In this document: piece after piece, positions 1 to 9,084 of the stretch | Layout of the letters: every line of letters starts with the position of its first letter | Position numbering within the stretch: position 1 is the stretch's first letter | From: JAIEPX01 sp963725255 | Lineage (GTDB): Bacteria > Pseudomonadota > Gammaproteobacteria > JAIEPX01 | NCBI GenBank assembly: GCA_963725255.1 | Contig: CAVRXV010000012.1 | Span: 34,758 to 98,757 of the forward strand | Direction of reading: 5' to 3' | DNA length: 64,000 bases | Translations under genes and position numbers: made by a program | The notes under the pieces: model-generated | The model's database searches: none | Told to the model about the DNA's origin: nothing | Seen by the model: only the letters and a program-made list of their open reading frames with translations

Positions 1-1
1 C

Positions 2-889
2 ACCTCCAATATGGACACTGTCACCGAAGATAAAATGGCAAATTTTATGGGGTCTAAAGGTGGCATGGGAGCTTTGCATCGATTCATGTCTGTCGATGAG
101 AACATTAAAGTTTTTAAGGCCTGCGAATTTCCGACCTTTGTTTCTATTGGTTGTACAAAGGCGGATTTAGATCGTGCTGCGGCGTTAAGAGATGCGGGTG
201 CAGAGTATTTTTGTATTGACGTTGCACATGCTCACGCAAAATATGTGGGACAAACCTTGAAGAATTTACGCAGCTTGTTGCCTAATGGATGTTTGATGGC
301 TGGTAATGTGGCTACCTATGCAGGTGCTGATTATTTAGCCTCTTGTGGTGCGGATTTGATTAAGGTGGGTATAGGCGGTGGTTCAGTATGTTCTACTCGC
401 ATTAAAACAGGCTTTGGTGTGCCCATGCTTTCTTGTATTCAAGATTGTGCTCGTACAGATCGGTCGATTGTTGCAGATGGTGGAATTCGAGCAGCTGGTG
501 ATATTGTAAAGGCATTGGCTTTTGGTGCCGATTTTGTGATGTTAGGAGGGCTTTTTGCAGGGACTCGCCCAACACCTGGTGAAGTTATTCAAAAACCCGA
601 TGGCAAAAAAGTAAAACAATATCGAGGAATGGCTTCGCGAGAAGCTCAAGAAGATTTTATGGGTGAAATGAATGATTGGAAAACAGCTGAAGGAGTTGCC
701 ACCGAAGTTCCTTATCGCGAAGATGAAGATGCCATTATTGCGGATATTGTTGGTGGATTACGTTCTGGCCTCACCTACGGTGGTTCTAATACAATTTCTG
801 AACTACAACGCAAACTCAATTATATGGTTGTAAGTCAGGCTTCACGCATCGAAAGTTTGCCTCATAAAACATTGAACACCGAGAAATAA
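2..889 (+). CDS. guaC: GMP reductase / IMP dehydrogenase family protein, 5' end missing
   Basis: The reading frame is open from the first bases of the window (T-S-N-M-D-T-V), so the gene starts upstream and only about 295 C-terminal residues are present. The family pattern is clear: SNMDTVT near the start, the catalytic-loop cysteine in GGGSVCSTR, a phosphate-binding ADGGIRAAGD, and GADFVMLGGLFAGT. No CBS domains are inserted in the visible part. These enzymes act on IMP/XMP/GMP through a thioimidate on the loop cysteine. The short CBS-free form and the loop favour GMP reductase (GMP to IMP with NADPH) over IMP dehydrogenase, but the two are hard to separate from a partial sequence. Stop TAA at 887-889. 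No clear terminator follows before the converging gene. Confidence 0.8.
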   Translation, partial: TSNMDTVTEDKMANFMGSKGGMGALHRFMSVDENIKVFKACEFPTFVSIGCTKADLDRAAALRDAGAEYFCIDVAHAHAKYVGQTLKNLRSLLPNGCLMAGNVATYAGADYLASCGADLIKVGIGGGSVCSTRIKTGFGVPMLSCIQDCARTDRSIVADGGIRAAGDIVKALAFGADFVMLGGLFAGTRPTPGEVIQKPDGKKVKQYRGMASREAQEDFMGEMNDWKTAEGVATEVPYREDEDAIIADIVGGLRSGLTYGGSNTISELQRKLNYMVVSQASRIESLPHKTLNTEK

Positions 890-945
890 CTCGATGAGTT
901 AGGCCGAGCTCTTCCTTACCTTATTATATGAAGTGGTAGGGGGAT

Positions 946-3900
946 TCAGTTCGTAGGGAGAGTGTAGCGTGGTGGGTTAGCTTGATTAGGCATGGGATCA
1001 GTTTTTTGAGATGCAGAGAGTTCGTATGCTTGGATGATGTCTCTAACACAGCTTAAGTATTCAAAGACTTTTCTATTAAAGTCCGCATTTGATGAGTGTT
1101 CAGAAAATAACCGTGGACTTTTAGAGTTAGCAATAATTTGATTGAAGATTTTTAGTACAGAATCGAATGTTCTGATTGTCTCGTCGAGTAATGGATCCAT
1201 ATCATTTCTAGTGTATTGATTAAGAATATTCATGATGTCTTGATAGGAGTTGATTTTTTCTTTAATAGTTCTGGGCCTGCCGTCCATTTTTTCACAAAGC
1301 CAGTCATAATCATCACCATCGCAGCCATTTCCTCTAAAATTAAGCATCAAGTTCCAATATCGCATTTTCCCGATGGAAATTATTGTTTGATGTTGTTTTA
1401 ATGCTAAAACATTATAGTCCAAAATATCTTTTAAAATTAACAAAGTTAGATGAAAGACATAATTAGCTCCCAACCGACTCAATAACATCGTAACTAGACT
1501 ATTAGAGTAATAAGGGTGATAAAACCATAAGTTCAGAAGAACTGCTTGAAAATTAAATTGGTAATTATCTCGTTGAATGATTTCATCAAGAAAGGCAGTA
1601 ATTGTGCTATCTAAATTTTGATTGTAGCCATTCTTGAAAATAAAATGTAAGCATCGAAAGGGTTCAGTTTGGGTGCAATAAAGTAAACCATGTAATTTGT
1701 ATATATCAGAAATGTTATGCTGAGTGGGTTCATCCAGTGCTTTCAGTATCAATGCTTGCCATCGCTCATGAGAGGTAGGATTAGTGAAGCATGATGAAAC
1801 TACTTTTTGAACAAATGTAAAATTGTTCTGGTCAATATTGAGTATAAGCGTATTAAAAATAATCATTTCAATATCGAACTCTGATGTAGGTTTATCAAAG
1901 CTCCCGCTCATTAGTCTATTAAGAAAAGAGTGGTCATCATGTAGAACATCAAAAGTGCCAGAGTAATAAGCATTCTTATCTATCTCAGGGTTTTTAAGAT
2001 CTATTAACTGCGAAAATAATGTAACAATTGTGTGAACTAGTGTCAAATTTTGGAACCGCAGTGTAAGAAGAGTGATATTTTCGACGATTTTCTTATGTAG
2101 ACGCTTATTTATGACTTCTATAGCTGAAGCGAAATTTCGATTAAGAATTTGTATGCATTCGTAAAATTGTTCAGAGGTGACTGTATTTTGATTAGAGCTT
2201 TTCGAGCATAGATAGAGCGCCATTCGTCGTAACGCAAAAGCGATATCTCCGACTGCTAATGCTTCGAAAACTAATACGCAGCGTTCAAACTCATTGTAGT
2301 AGGGGTTTGATGAAAAGAGATCAGGGTGTTTTTTTCTTAATAGTTTTTCGGTGTCAGCTTGTTTTTTGAATTGAGCTAAATCCCTTATAAGACACAATTG
2401 CGAGAATGTGCTTTTATCACATGGCTTCGAAAGATACTCGTGATTATATACTGTTTCCGATAATTCATCACACTCGTCGAGTAAAGCAAAAAATAAAGCA
2501 GATTCCAACTCATACCCTTCTTTGCTTTTGCGCCAAGTGGTTTTAGCCCCCGCAATTAAAAGCAATTTCGCTAAACCTCTATGTCGGTGTCGCAGGGCTT
2601 CTAAAAGCGCTAAGCCGTAATGTGCGTGATCTTCAACATCAGTAGAATATCGTGCGAATATTGCCAATGTGCTCCAGTCTTGAAGTTCAGTAGAACAAAC
2701 GATAGGTGTTTGTCCATTGACCGTAAAGGTTTTATCGGCATTTCGATATAATAAAAAATTAACTTCAACCGCGCGTTTCTGTTGGCAAGCTTTGAATAAT
2801 AAATACCCAAGTAAAGGTCTGGTCTCTTGTGGAAATTCTTTAATACACAGTTTAATGGGGAGCCAGGCTTCAGCATCGACTGCTTTTTTCAACATGTCCT
2901 CAAGACCCATAAATTTGAAATGTCTGGGATTTCCTCTTTTGATCAAATGGTCAATCAAAAGAGTATTATATCCAAGTTTTAAATCTAATTTATTTAATTT
3001 GGTTTTTTGTAAAACAAAGGCAGCGATATCAAATTCTTCTGCTACTATCAAAAAAGTAGTTTCTGCTATATCAAGATGCCTGTTTTCAAGAAGTTTATTG
3101 ATAACTCTATAGCAACGATTATTTTCGTTTCCAGCTTGAAAAGGTCCCAATAATCGTATGGCTCGTTTAATGTATCCATCTTCAAACATATGGAGAACGA
3201 CAGAGGAAGAACCTGAAATGTTAAAATGTTCGTCAGAGAGATTTTTTAATCCGAGTAGAAGATCATAGTTGCATGAAGACTCTACGCCGTGGACTGTTTC
3301 ATTACCGAAAAATTTTTGTAACCTACGGTCTGTGTCGCGGTAGATTTCATCAGCCTCGAACGTATCTCTCTTCCTCATGTCCGTCGTATAAAATAGGAAC
3401 TCTGGGTTTGCAGAAATTCCTTTTTTAGGTAAATAAATGATGATCGGTATTCTGTAATTGGGGTTTAGATTCAATCCATTTTGTTTCGCATAACGGCGGA
3501 ATTCTTCTAATAAATTATCAGCAAATTTGTAAGCGAGCAGTCGAGCTTCTAATGTCTCTGCGCAGATAGCGACTATGCTTCTATGAGGGTTAAAACGTAA
3601 GCGAGCTAATATCTCGTTTGTATTATCGGGGCTCATTCTAAGGATGCGATTATGCTCTTTAAATTCTTCAAATTTTTGAGCAGGATAATATAATGTCTCG
3701 GGTGATTTTTTCTTTTCTATTTGGTCGGAATCTTTATTGTCAACTTTGTTTTTATGATACCACCTGCTTTTTTTTGCTTCATCGATCGATGGAAAATCAA
3801 ACGGTCGTGCGACAGTGCCAGAATCTTTAACGAGGTAACCACGTATCAAAGTGTCCTTCATATGAGTCATAAATCCGTACAATTTCTCATTTCGGGCTTT

Positions 3901-4464
3901 TGAAAAACCGAATGGAGTACTCCACACGTCTTTATCAATCAAAGTACAGGATTGAATTTGAGAAAAACCTTGCTTTTTCTCAGGGTGTCTTGGTTCTTTA
4001 TTGAGTCTTGAAATGAGAGGGCCTTGAGCTGAAAACGTAAATAAACTTTGTTTAGCAGGTCGTAAATTTTGATATCGTGCACCATTAGGACCTGGAATGA
4101 TTCCTGAAATAAATGCCTGACTAAAATCCTTGTCATCATCTCTTAACGTTTTTAGTAAATACTGATCACCTAAAATTTCTCCTGAAATTTTCCCAGACTG
4201 TTGCATTGCGTAAATTTGGAGAAAATAATATTGGTCCTCTGTTATGAGGATTGAGTTATTATCTTCCTTCGGGTACGTGCCCCCTCTTAGGGGTAAAATA
4301 GCGTACAGTAAATCAGAAATCTCTTGTCTAATTTTCTCATTATTAAATTCTATGCGAACAATTTCCCCTGCTTGTGAAATATTTGCGCGCAGGCATTCTT
4401 CCCATAGTCTTTGTAAGTCTTCTGGTGAGTAGAATGCTGTATCTCTGGTTCGGTTACCTTGCAT
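946..4464 (-). CDS. Large orphan protein with ankyrin-like region, candidate effector
   Basis: An uninterrupted 1172-residue soluble protein with no signal peptide and no long hydrophobic segment. I do not recognise a catalytic domain. The middle (roughly residues 540-680) has ankyrin-like helix-turn-helix texture, for example LLFKACQQKRAVEVNFLLYR and LAKLLLIAGAKTTWRKS. The rest is helical and rich in charged residues, including a basic, polar N-terminal third. It stands alone, converging on the purine gene, and its 5' side faces the palindrome-rich spacer 4465-4961. Size, composition and isolation match substrates of Dot/Icm type IV secretion in Legionellales. That role is inference from context only; no secretion signal can be proven by eye. 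Confidence 0.6.
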   Translation of the reverse strand: MQGNRTRDTAFYSPEDLQRLWEECLRANISQAGEIVRIEFNNEKIRQEISDLLYAILPLRGGTYPKEDNNSILITEDQYYFLQIYAMQQSGKISGEILGDQYLLKTLRDDDKDFSQAFISGIIPGPNGARYQNLRPAKQSLFTFSAQGPLISRLNKEPRHPEKKQGFSQIQSCTLIDKDVWSTPFGFSKARNEKLYGFMTHMKDTLIRGYLVKDSGTVARPFDFPSIDEAKKSRWYHKNKVDNKDSDQIEKKKSPETLYYPAQKFEEFKEHNRILRMSPDNTNEILARLRFNPHRSIVAICAETLEARLLAYKFADNLLEEFRRYAKQNGLNLNPNYRIPIIIYLPKKGISANPEFLFYTTDMRKRDTFEADEIYRDTDRRLQKFFGNETVHGVESSCNYDLLLGLKNLSDEHFNISGSSSVVLHMFEDGYIKRAIRLLGPFQAGNENNRCYRVINKLLENRHLDIAETTFLIVAEEFDIAAFVLQKTKLNKLDLKLGYNTLLIDHLIKRGNPRHFKFMGLEDMLKKAVDAEAWLPIKLCIKEFPQETRPLLGYLLFKACQQKRAVEVNFLLYRNADKTFTVNGQTPIVCSTELQDWSTLAIFARYSTDVEDHAHYGLALLEALRHRHRGLAKLLLIAGAKTTWRKSKEGYELESALFFALLDECDELSETVYNHEYLSKPCDKSTFSQLCLIRDLAQFKKQADTEKLLRKKHPDLFSSNPYYNEFERCVLVFEALAVGDIAFALRRMALYLCSKSSNQNTVTSEQFYECIQILNRNFASAIEVINKRLHKKIVENITLLTLRFQNLTLVHTIVTLFSQLIDLKNPEIDKNAYYSGTFDVLHDDHSFLNRLMSGSFDKPTSEFDIEMIIFNTLILNIDQNNFTFVQKVVSSCFTNPTSHERWQALILKALDEPTQHNISDIYKLHGLLYCTQTEPFRCLHFIFKNGYNQNLDSTITAFLDEIIQRDNYQFNFQAVLLNLWFYHPYYSNSLVTMLLSRLGANYVFHLTLLILKDILDYNVLALKQHQTIISIGKMRYWNLMLNFRGNGCDGDDYDWLCEKMDGRPRTIKEKINSYQDIMNILNQYTRNDMDPLLDETIRTFDSVLKIFNQIIANSKSPRLFSEHSSNADFNRKVFEYLSCVRDIIQAYELSASQKTDPMPNQANPPRYTLPTN

Positions 4465-4573
4465 GCTTTAGTCTAGTCCCCGTAATCTTAATATTGATCA
4501 TGCAATTTATATCATAATTAACCATAATTCTCAACGCTTTTAGATACCTTGCATGGGGGCCAGGTCAGAATTC

Positions 4574-4677
4574 ATTGATCAATTAACAATCTTCTTCAGT
4601 CTTGGGTCATTGACTCAATGATTCATATCGATTGTGTAATTGACTGACTGATTGAATCAATCCGTGACTCAATTACA
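4574..4677. repeat. Cluster of nested ATTGA/TCAAT palindromes
   Basis: In about 100 bases there are four perfect palindromes built from the same half-site: ATTGATCAAT (4574-4583), TCATTGACTCAATGA (4607-4621), GATTGAATCAATC (4650-4662), and outer arms TGTAATTGA / TCAATTACA (4635-4643 and 4669-4677) enclosing the third. There is no coding frame here. A repeated palindromic half-site suggests multiple binding of one dimeric regulator, or a replication or recombination site. The nearest genes are the orphan protein (start 4464, divergent) and the broken ATPase (start 5025). Confidence 0.55.
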
Positions 4678-4737
4678 TCAATATCGACCGATTTATAAGG
4701 GGGAAAGGGAAGTGGCGTCACGATTCTTTTCCCTATT

Positions 4738-4799
4738 TCATTTTATTTATTTTTGATACGGAATTTGTAAAACCCTTCACAACTCAAGACGCGACGCCG
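4738..4799. repeat. Dispersed terminal repeat, R-type end (copy 1)
   Basis: The core CACAACTCAAGACGCGACGC (4778-4797) is preceded by an AT-rich subterminal stretch containing TTTTTGATACGGAATTTGT. The same core with a similar AT-rich flank recurs at 7478, 47669 and, inverted, at 60651. Left-type copies occur at 42222 and 44661. Here only the right-type end is visible, with no left partner nearby, so it is a solo end or the remains of a larger unit. The rest of 4465-5024 holds no gene that I can support. Confidence 0.75.
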
Positions 4800-4906
4800 G
4801 CGATTTTAAGGTTGTACTACGTATATTGCTTAGTAGTGGGATTCATAGGAAAATAGTCACCTTAGCCTGTAATTTTACCTCATTGTTTAAACGTTATCGT
4901 AGTAGG

Positions 4907-4935
4907 ACTCCGAAATTGTACGACAATCCCGGAGT
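4907..4935. promoter_or_regulatory. Inverted repeat upstream of the AAA ATPase
   Basis: Arms ACTCCG (4907-4912) and CGGAGT (4930-4935) enclose an inner ATTGT-ACG-ACAAT palindrome, followed by TTTT. It could be a rho-independent terminator or an operator about 90 bases ahead of the ATPase start. The T-run is only four long, so terminator strength is doubtful. Confidence 0.35.
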
Positions 4936-5024
4936 TTTGGTTCTAAATTGAATGATATACATTGACAGCCCTGCAATTTAGAGTCTATACTTCGAAAATG
5001 CACGACAAAATCGGAGTTGACTTG

Positions 5025-6199
5025 ATGATAAAGAATTTCCCAAGATTACTGACATTGCCCAAAGAACATAGTTTGTTCTTATTTGGCGCACGCAATTCCG
5101 GTAAATCAACGTTAGTGAAAGAAGTATATGCAGATTCCAGCATCATCATCGATTTGCTCAAAAAAAAGACGGAGGCTCGATTTGCGCGTAATCCTGATGC
5201 GCTATATGACATTGTCAAAGCACTGCCTGAAACAACAACACACGTTATTATTGATGAGGTGCAAAAAAACCCGAAATTGTTGGATGTTGTACACGATCTG
5301 ATGAGCGACACCAAAAAGTGCTTTGTCATGACGGGCTCAAGTGCTCGAAAGCTCAAACAAGGTGGCGCCAATCTATTGGCCGGTAGAGCCTTTGTTTATC
5401 ATATGTATCCATTAACACATATTGAATTGGGTGACACTTTTAATTTAGATCATGCGCTGCATTGGGGAACGTTACCAGAGATTTTTACTCTGGACATTGA
5501 TGAGATGAAAAAGGAATTTTTATACGCTTATGCGCACACTTATTTAAAAGAAGAAATCTGGAATGAACATTTTATCAGAGATCTCGATCCCTTTCGACGA
5601 TTTTTAGAAGTGGCTGCTCAGTGTAATGGACAGTTAATTAATTTTTCGAATATTGCACGTGATGTTGGTGTGTCAGATAAAACGATCAAATCATATTATT
5701 CAATATTAGAAGACACACTAATTGGATTTTTTCTTGAGCCCTATCATGCCTCATTTCGAAAGCGACTAAGCCATCAGCCGAAATTTTATCTTTTTGATAC
5801 CGGTGTCACGCGGGCACTGGCATTTTTAACATATGTAAAGTTGGAAAAGAAAAACTAATGCTTTTGGTAACGCGTTTGAACATTTTATTATTTTGGAATG
5901 TGTGCGACTGAGTAGTTATCATAGATTGCAATATAAATTTTCATATCTCCGTACGCAAGAGGGTGTTGAAATTGACTTAATTGTAGAACGACCAGGCAAA
6001 CCATTATTGTGCATCGAAATAAAAAGCACTGATGAAGAAGTCTTTCGTTGAAAATATTTCATCCTTCATAACTATTACTAAAGATATATCAGGCTGTGAG
6101 GCAATTTGTATCAGCAATGATGAATATATGAAGAAATTCGAACATGTATTAATTTTGCCCTGGAGAGTCGCGTTAGAAAAATATTTTTCGGGTGATTAG
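5025..6199 (+). pseudogene. AAA_14/DUF4143 ATPase, broken by two frameshifts
   Basis: Start chosen at ATG 5025 because GGAG lies 9-12 bases upstream; an in-frame ATG at 4962 has no such site. The first frame (to 5858) gives a P-loop (FGARNSGKST), Walker B IIDEVQ and sensor-like MTGSSARKLK, then the start of the C-terminal DUF4143 nuclease-like fold. The frame stops just after FDTGVTRALAF. The missing continuation is found at once in another frame from about 5860 (GNAFEHFIILE, EIDLIVERPGKP, IEIKST). A second shift near 6045 leads to CEAICISNDEY and LPWRVALEKYF, ending at 6199. The family's usual length of about 390 residues is restored if both shifts are ignored. Such ATPases are common in accessory DNA and their role is poorly known. 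Real decay or sequencing indels are both possible. Confidence 0.8.
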
Positions 6200-6221
6200 A
6201 GAAATGGCGACGCCATTTTCT

Positions 6222-7076
6222 TTAGTTTTGTCGATTCGCAACGCTGAGGTAGATCGCTTCTAATTCAGGCATGGAAGGGATGAGATTAGATAAAGTATCT
6301 TGGATTTTTACATTAATTTCTTTGAGTAACTGATGAGCTTTTTCAAGGCCAAGTGAGGAAACGAAGCAAGGTTGAATCGTGTCCAGATTTTCTTCACGAT
6401 AGTCAAAGATATCATCCTGAATCTGATACGCTAATCCTAGATGTTCTGCAAATTCGGAGAGTTGATTAAATAATGATGGATCACATTCAGGTGAAGAGAG
6501 TGCTCCCAACTGAATGCTCGCTACAATTAAAGCGCCGGTTTTTAATTGGTGAATTTTTTTTATTTCATCGTGAGATAATTTTTTATTTATCGCAATTAAA
6601 TCTAAACTTTGTCCGCCTGCCATGCCACGAGATCCGGAAGCTTTTGCTAAAACTTGAATCATTTTTAATTGATGTGGTCCATCACCTTCGCTCAGAATTT
6701 CAAAGGCTAAACTTTGCAACGCATCACCGACTAAAATTGCTGTAGCTTCATCGAAGGCTTTGTGACAACTGGGTTGGCCACGTCGCATATCGTCATTATC
6801 CATAGCGGGAAGATCATCGTGTACCAGTGAGTAAGCGTGAATTAATTCTACTGCGCACGCAGCACGATCGAGTTGTGTGAGAGGAGCGTTTAATCCATCG
6901 CCTGTTGCATAAACGAGAAGCGGACGAATGCGTTTGCCACCCAATTGTGTTGCGTATCGCATTGCACGATGTAGTTGATGTGGATTTTCATCGGCAGAAG
7001 GCAGAATTTCATCAAGTCGTTGATTGATCCGTTCGATTCGATTTTGACTAAAATTAGTATGCGGCATGGATGTCAT
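6222..7076 (-). CDS. ispA: Farnesyl/geranyl diphosphate synthase
   Basis: A polyprenyl synthase of 284 residues, the normal IspA length. It condenses isopentenyl diphosphate with allylic diphosphates to give farnesyl diphosphate for quinone and undecaprenyl lipids. The first aspartate-rich motif is DDLPAMDNDD, the second is DDIFDY. GGKRIRP near the N-terminus and HDDLPAMD preceded by LIHAYSLV fit the family. The ATG at 7076 overlaps the xseB stop as TGATG, so translation is likely coupled. A TTG one codon upstream and an ATG three codons downstream are alternatives. The order xseB-ispA is the usual gammaproteobacterial one, but dxs does not follow. Confidence 0.93.
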   Translation of the reverse strand: MTSMPHTNFSQNRIERINQRLDEILPSADENPHQLHRAMRYATQLGGKRIRPLLVYATGDGLNAPLTQLDRAACAVELIHAYSLVHDDLPAMDNDDMRRGQPSCHKAFDEATAILVGDALQSLAFEILSEGDGPHQLKMIQVLAKASGSRGMAGGQSLDLIAINKKLSHDEIKKIHQLKTGALIVASIQLGALSSPECDPSLFNQLSEFAEHLGLAYQIQDDIFDYREENLDTIQPCFVSSLGLEKAHQLLKEINVKIQDTLSNLIPSMPELEAIYLSVANRQN

Positions 7077-7318
7077 CAATCGTCATTTTTTTGTTCGTAC
7101 GGTTCTAAAGATTCTTTACCATTTTTTTCGGTGAGTACACTAATTTTTTGTTCGGCTTCTTGTAAGGCTTGTTGACATTGACGAGTCAGTTGAATGCCTC
7201 GTTCAAAATGTTTGAGAGAATCTTCAAGACTGACGTCGCCTGATTCCATTTTGGTGACCAGTTGGTTCAGCTCGTCGAGTGCATCTTCGAATTTAAAAGG
7301 TTTATCTGATTTTGCCAT
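7076..7318 (-). CDS. xseB: Exodeoxyribonuclease VII small subunit
   Basis: An 80-residue XseB when started at the ATG at 7318 (MAKSDKPFKFEDALDELNQL); longer in-frame starts only add unconserved residues. It has the family helical-hairpin signature ALDELNQLVTKMESGDVSLEDSLKHFERG. It binds XseA to form the single-strand exonuclease VII. Its stop overlaps the ispA start by one base, which indicates a two-gene operon. xseA is not in the window. Confidence 0.92.
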   Translation of the reverse strand: MAKSDKPFKFEDALDELNQLVTKMESGDVSLEDSLKHFERGIQLTRQCQQALQEAEQKISVLTEKNGKESLEPYEQKNDD

Positions 7319-7439
7319 AGAAGTTCTGCCAGTTGTCATGATATGTGATCTTAACATCTAGCCTCACTGAGTCAAGTGGAGTGCATCGAGTGATAGATAA
7401 TAAGGAGATACTTACCATTTAACTAGTTAACTTTAAATA

Positions 7440-7499
7440 TTATTATTTAATTTTGATATCGATTTACCAAAACCTCTCACAACTCAAGACGCGACGCCG
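7440..7499. repeat. Dispersed terminal repeat, R-type end (copy 2)
   Basis: The core at 7478-7498 is identical to that of copy 1, preceded by TTTTGATATCGATTTACCAA and a T/A-rich stretch. The repeat's outer end lies within the 3' end of a small minus-strand frame and supplies its last codons and stop (A-S-R-L-E-L-stop). No matching left end is seen upstream. Confidence 0.75.
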
Positions 7500-7650
7500 T
7501 AATATCGGGAGATTGATTGGGGTTGGGCTGCTGCTGATCGGTTTGTTGACGGTGATATTCATCATAGAGAGTTTTGGCTGCTGGGAAGTTATTTTCGACC
7601 AGGTATTCTCTAACTTTTTCCTGCAATGGCTGTGGTAAATCAGCAAACAT
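7477..7650 (-). CDS. Small protein of 57 residues ending inside a dispersed repeat
   Basis: It begins MFADLPQPLQEKVREYLV and continues with NFPAAKTLYDEYHRQQ and a Gln/Pro-rich tail. It has no family that I recognise. The last six or seven codons (A-S-R-L-E-L-stop) come from the terminal repeat, so the natural C-terminus was probably longer and was cut off by the repeat. A weak GGGG lies about 8 bases upstream of the ATG. It follows a second fragment (7665-7826) by 15 bases, and both may be remnants of one accessory module. Expression is uncertain. Confidence 0.4.
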   Translation of the reverse strand: MFADLPQPLQEKVREYLVENNFPAAKTLYDEYHRQQTDQQQPNPNQSPDITASRLEL

Positions 7651-7664
7651 ATATTATCCCCGTG

Positions 7665-7826
7665 TTATTTTTCAGTTTCTACTGAGGAATGACGGATACT
7701 GCACCAGTATTGTGCTTTAAGCAACTCTTTATGCTGCCAAATATCCCAGGTGTTCCTCTTAGGCTCACGATACAATTCCCCTAACGGTTTGATTTTACCA
7801 AGTTTTATGGGCGAAGGCTGTCGGAC
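7665..7826 (-). pseudogene. Unrecognised coding remnant (about 53 residues)
   Basis: An open stretch with no start codon reads KPLGELYREPKRNTWDIWQH, then KELLKAQYWCSIRHSS and stops at 7665. Composition looks like real protein, but the upstream part is missing (stop codon just before it). I cannot name the family. It probably belongs with the small frame downstream. Confidence 0.3.
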
Positions 7827-7862
7827 TTAGCTCATAAGTTTGTAGGAAATTGTCCATTCCTT

Positions 7863-9071
7863 CTACGAGGTGAGCTGGGTAATCGTTTTTTGCATGATCT
7901 GGGCTATTTCATCAATTTGATCGGCAGTGATGATCAGGGGTGGCGCGAGTCGAACCACTGTTTCATGGGTTTCTTTGCTGAGGAGCCCATTTTCCAAGAG
8001 CGCGAGGCAGACATCGCGTGCTGCATGATATTTTGGATCAATTTCAATGCCGATAAGCAATCCTTTGCCGCGAATGTCTTTAATGATTGGAGATTTGATT
8101 TGCTTTAAATGTTGCTGTAATCGATCGCCCATTGCTGCTGCATTCTCAGAAAATTTTTCTTCTACAATAATATTCAGCGCTGTTAGACCAATGTTGGCTG
8201 AGAGTTCGTTGCCCCCAAAAGTACTGCCATGATCGCCTGGTTTAAAAACATCAAGAATATTTTTGTTTGCTAAAAATAATGAGACAGGCAACATTCCGCC
8301 TCCGAGTGCTTTGCCCAAAAGTATTCCATCAGGTTGAACATTCTCGTGCTGACACGCTAGCAATTTACCGGTGCGTCCAAGTCCCGTTTGAATTTCGTCG
8401 CAAATCATGAGCACGTTATTTTCGCCACAAATTTTTGCGCATTCTGCGAGATAGCCTTCAGGTGGGACAATAATTCCTGCTTCGCCTTGAATGGGTTCTA
8501 CGAGAAAAGCCGCCGTATTTTTATTAATCGCTTTTTCCAGTGATTTTGTATCGCCATAAGGAATTAATTTAAATCCTGGAGTGAGTGGGCCAAAGTTTTC
8601 GTAATATTGTGGTTCGGAAGAAAAACTAATGATGGTGGTAGTTCGGCCGTGAAAATTATTGTTGCACACAATGATTTCAGCTTTATTGTCAGGAACACCT
8701 TTAACAGTATAGGCCCATTTTCGTACTGCTTTAATTGCAACTTCGACGGCTTCTGCGCCTGAATTAAGCGGGCAACCTCCAAAATAGTTTGTAAGTTCGC
8801 AGGCCCTCTGCAAAAATTTTCCTAAAGTGGGTGAATAAAAAGCGCGTGAAGTGAGCGTTAATTGTTCCACTTGCTGTTGAATTTTTGCAACTAATTTTGG
8901 ATGGCAATGACCATGTGATAATGCGGAATAAGCACTCATACAATCGATGTATTGTTTTCCCTCTTCATCCCACACATGAATACCTTTTCCTTTTGTGATA
9001 ACGACAGGTAGTGGTTTATAATAATTAGCACCGTAATGCTTTTCTCTATTTATCGTTTCGTTTGTGGTCAT
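7863..9071 (-). CDS. rocD: Ornithine aminotransferase (ornithine-oxo-acid transaminase)
   Basis: A class-III PLP aminotransferase of 402 residues. The start at the ATG at 9071 is preceded by GGAGAAGCG. Diagnostic stretches are KHYGANYYKPLPVVI, SHGHCHPKL, EPIQGEAGI, CDEIQTGLGRTGK and the PLP lysine in LLGKALGGGMLP. It converts ornithine plus 2-oxoglutarate to glutamate semialdehyde and glutamate in the cytoplasm. It lies 13 bases downstream of arginase on the same strand, so the pair forms an arginine-to-glutamate catabolic operon. This would let the cell use host arginine as a carbon and nitrogen source. Other class-III transaminases (ArgD, GabT) are less likely given the N-terminal signature. 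Confidence 0.9.
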   Translation of the reverse strand: MTTNETINREKHYGANYYKPLPVVITKGKGIHVWDEEGKQYIDCMSAYSALSHGHCHPKLVAKIQQQVEQLTLTSRAFYSPTLGKFLQRACELTNYFGGCPLNSGAEAVEVAIKAVRKWAYTVKGVPDNKAEIIVCNNNFHGRTTTIISFSSEPQYYENFGPLTPGFKLIPYGDTKSLEKAINKNTAAFLVEPIQGEAGIIVPPEGYLAECAKICGENNVLMICDEIQTGLGRTGKLLACQHENVQPDGILLGKALGGGMLPVSLFLANKNILDVFKPGDHGSTFGGNELSANIGLTALNIIVEEKFSENAAAMGDRLQQHLKQIKSPIIKDIRGKGLLIGIEIDPKYHAARDVCLALLENGLLSKETHETVVRLAPPLIITADQIDEIAQIMQKTITQLTS

Positions 9072-9084
9072 AATTCGCTTCTCC

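Noticed and set aside
946..4464. Considered as a DNA/RNA helicase or ATPase because of its size
   Set aside because: No Walker or DExD motifs are visible.
7453..7638. Hydrophobic 61-codon plus-strand frame starting in repeat copy 2
   Set aside because: Antisense to the 57-residue minus-strand frame, and its start lies in the repeat. The minus frame has better protein texture.
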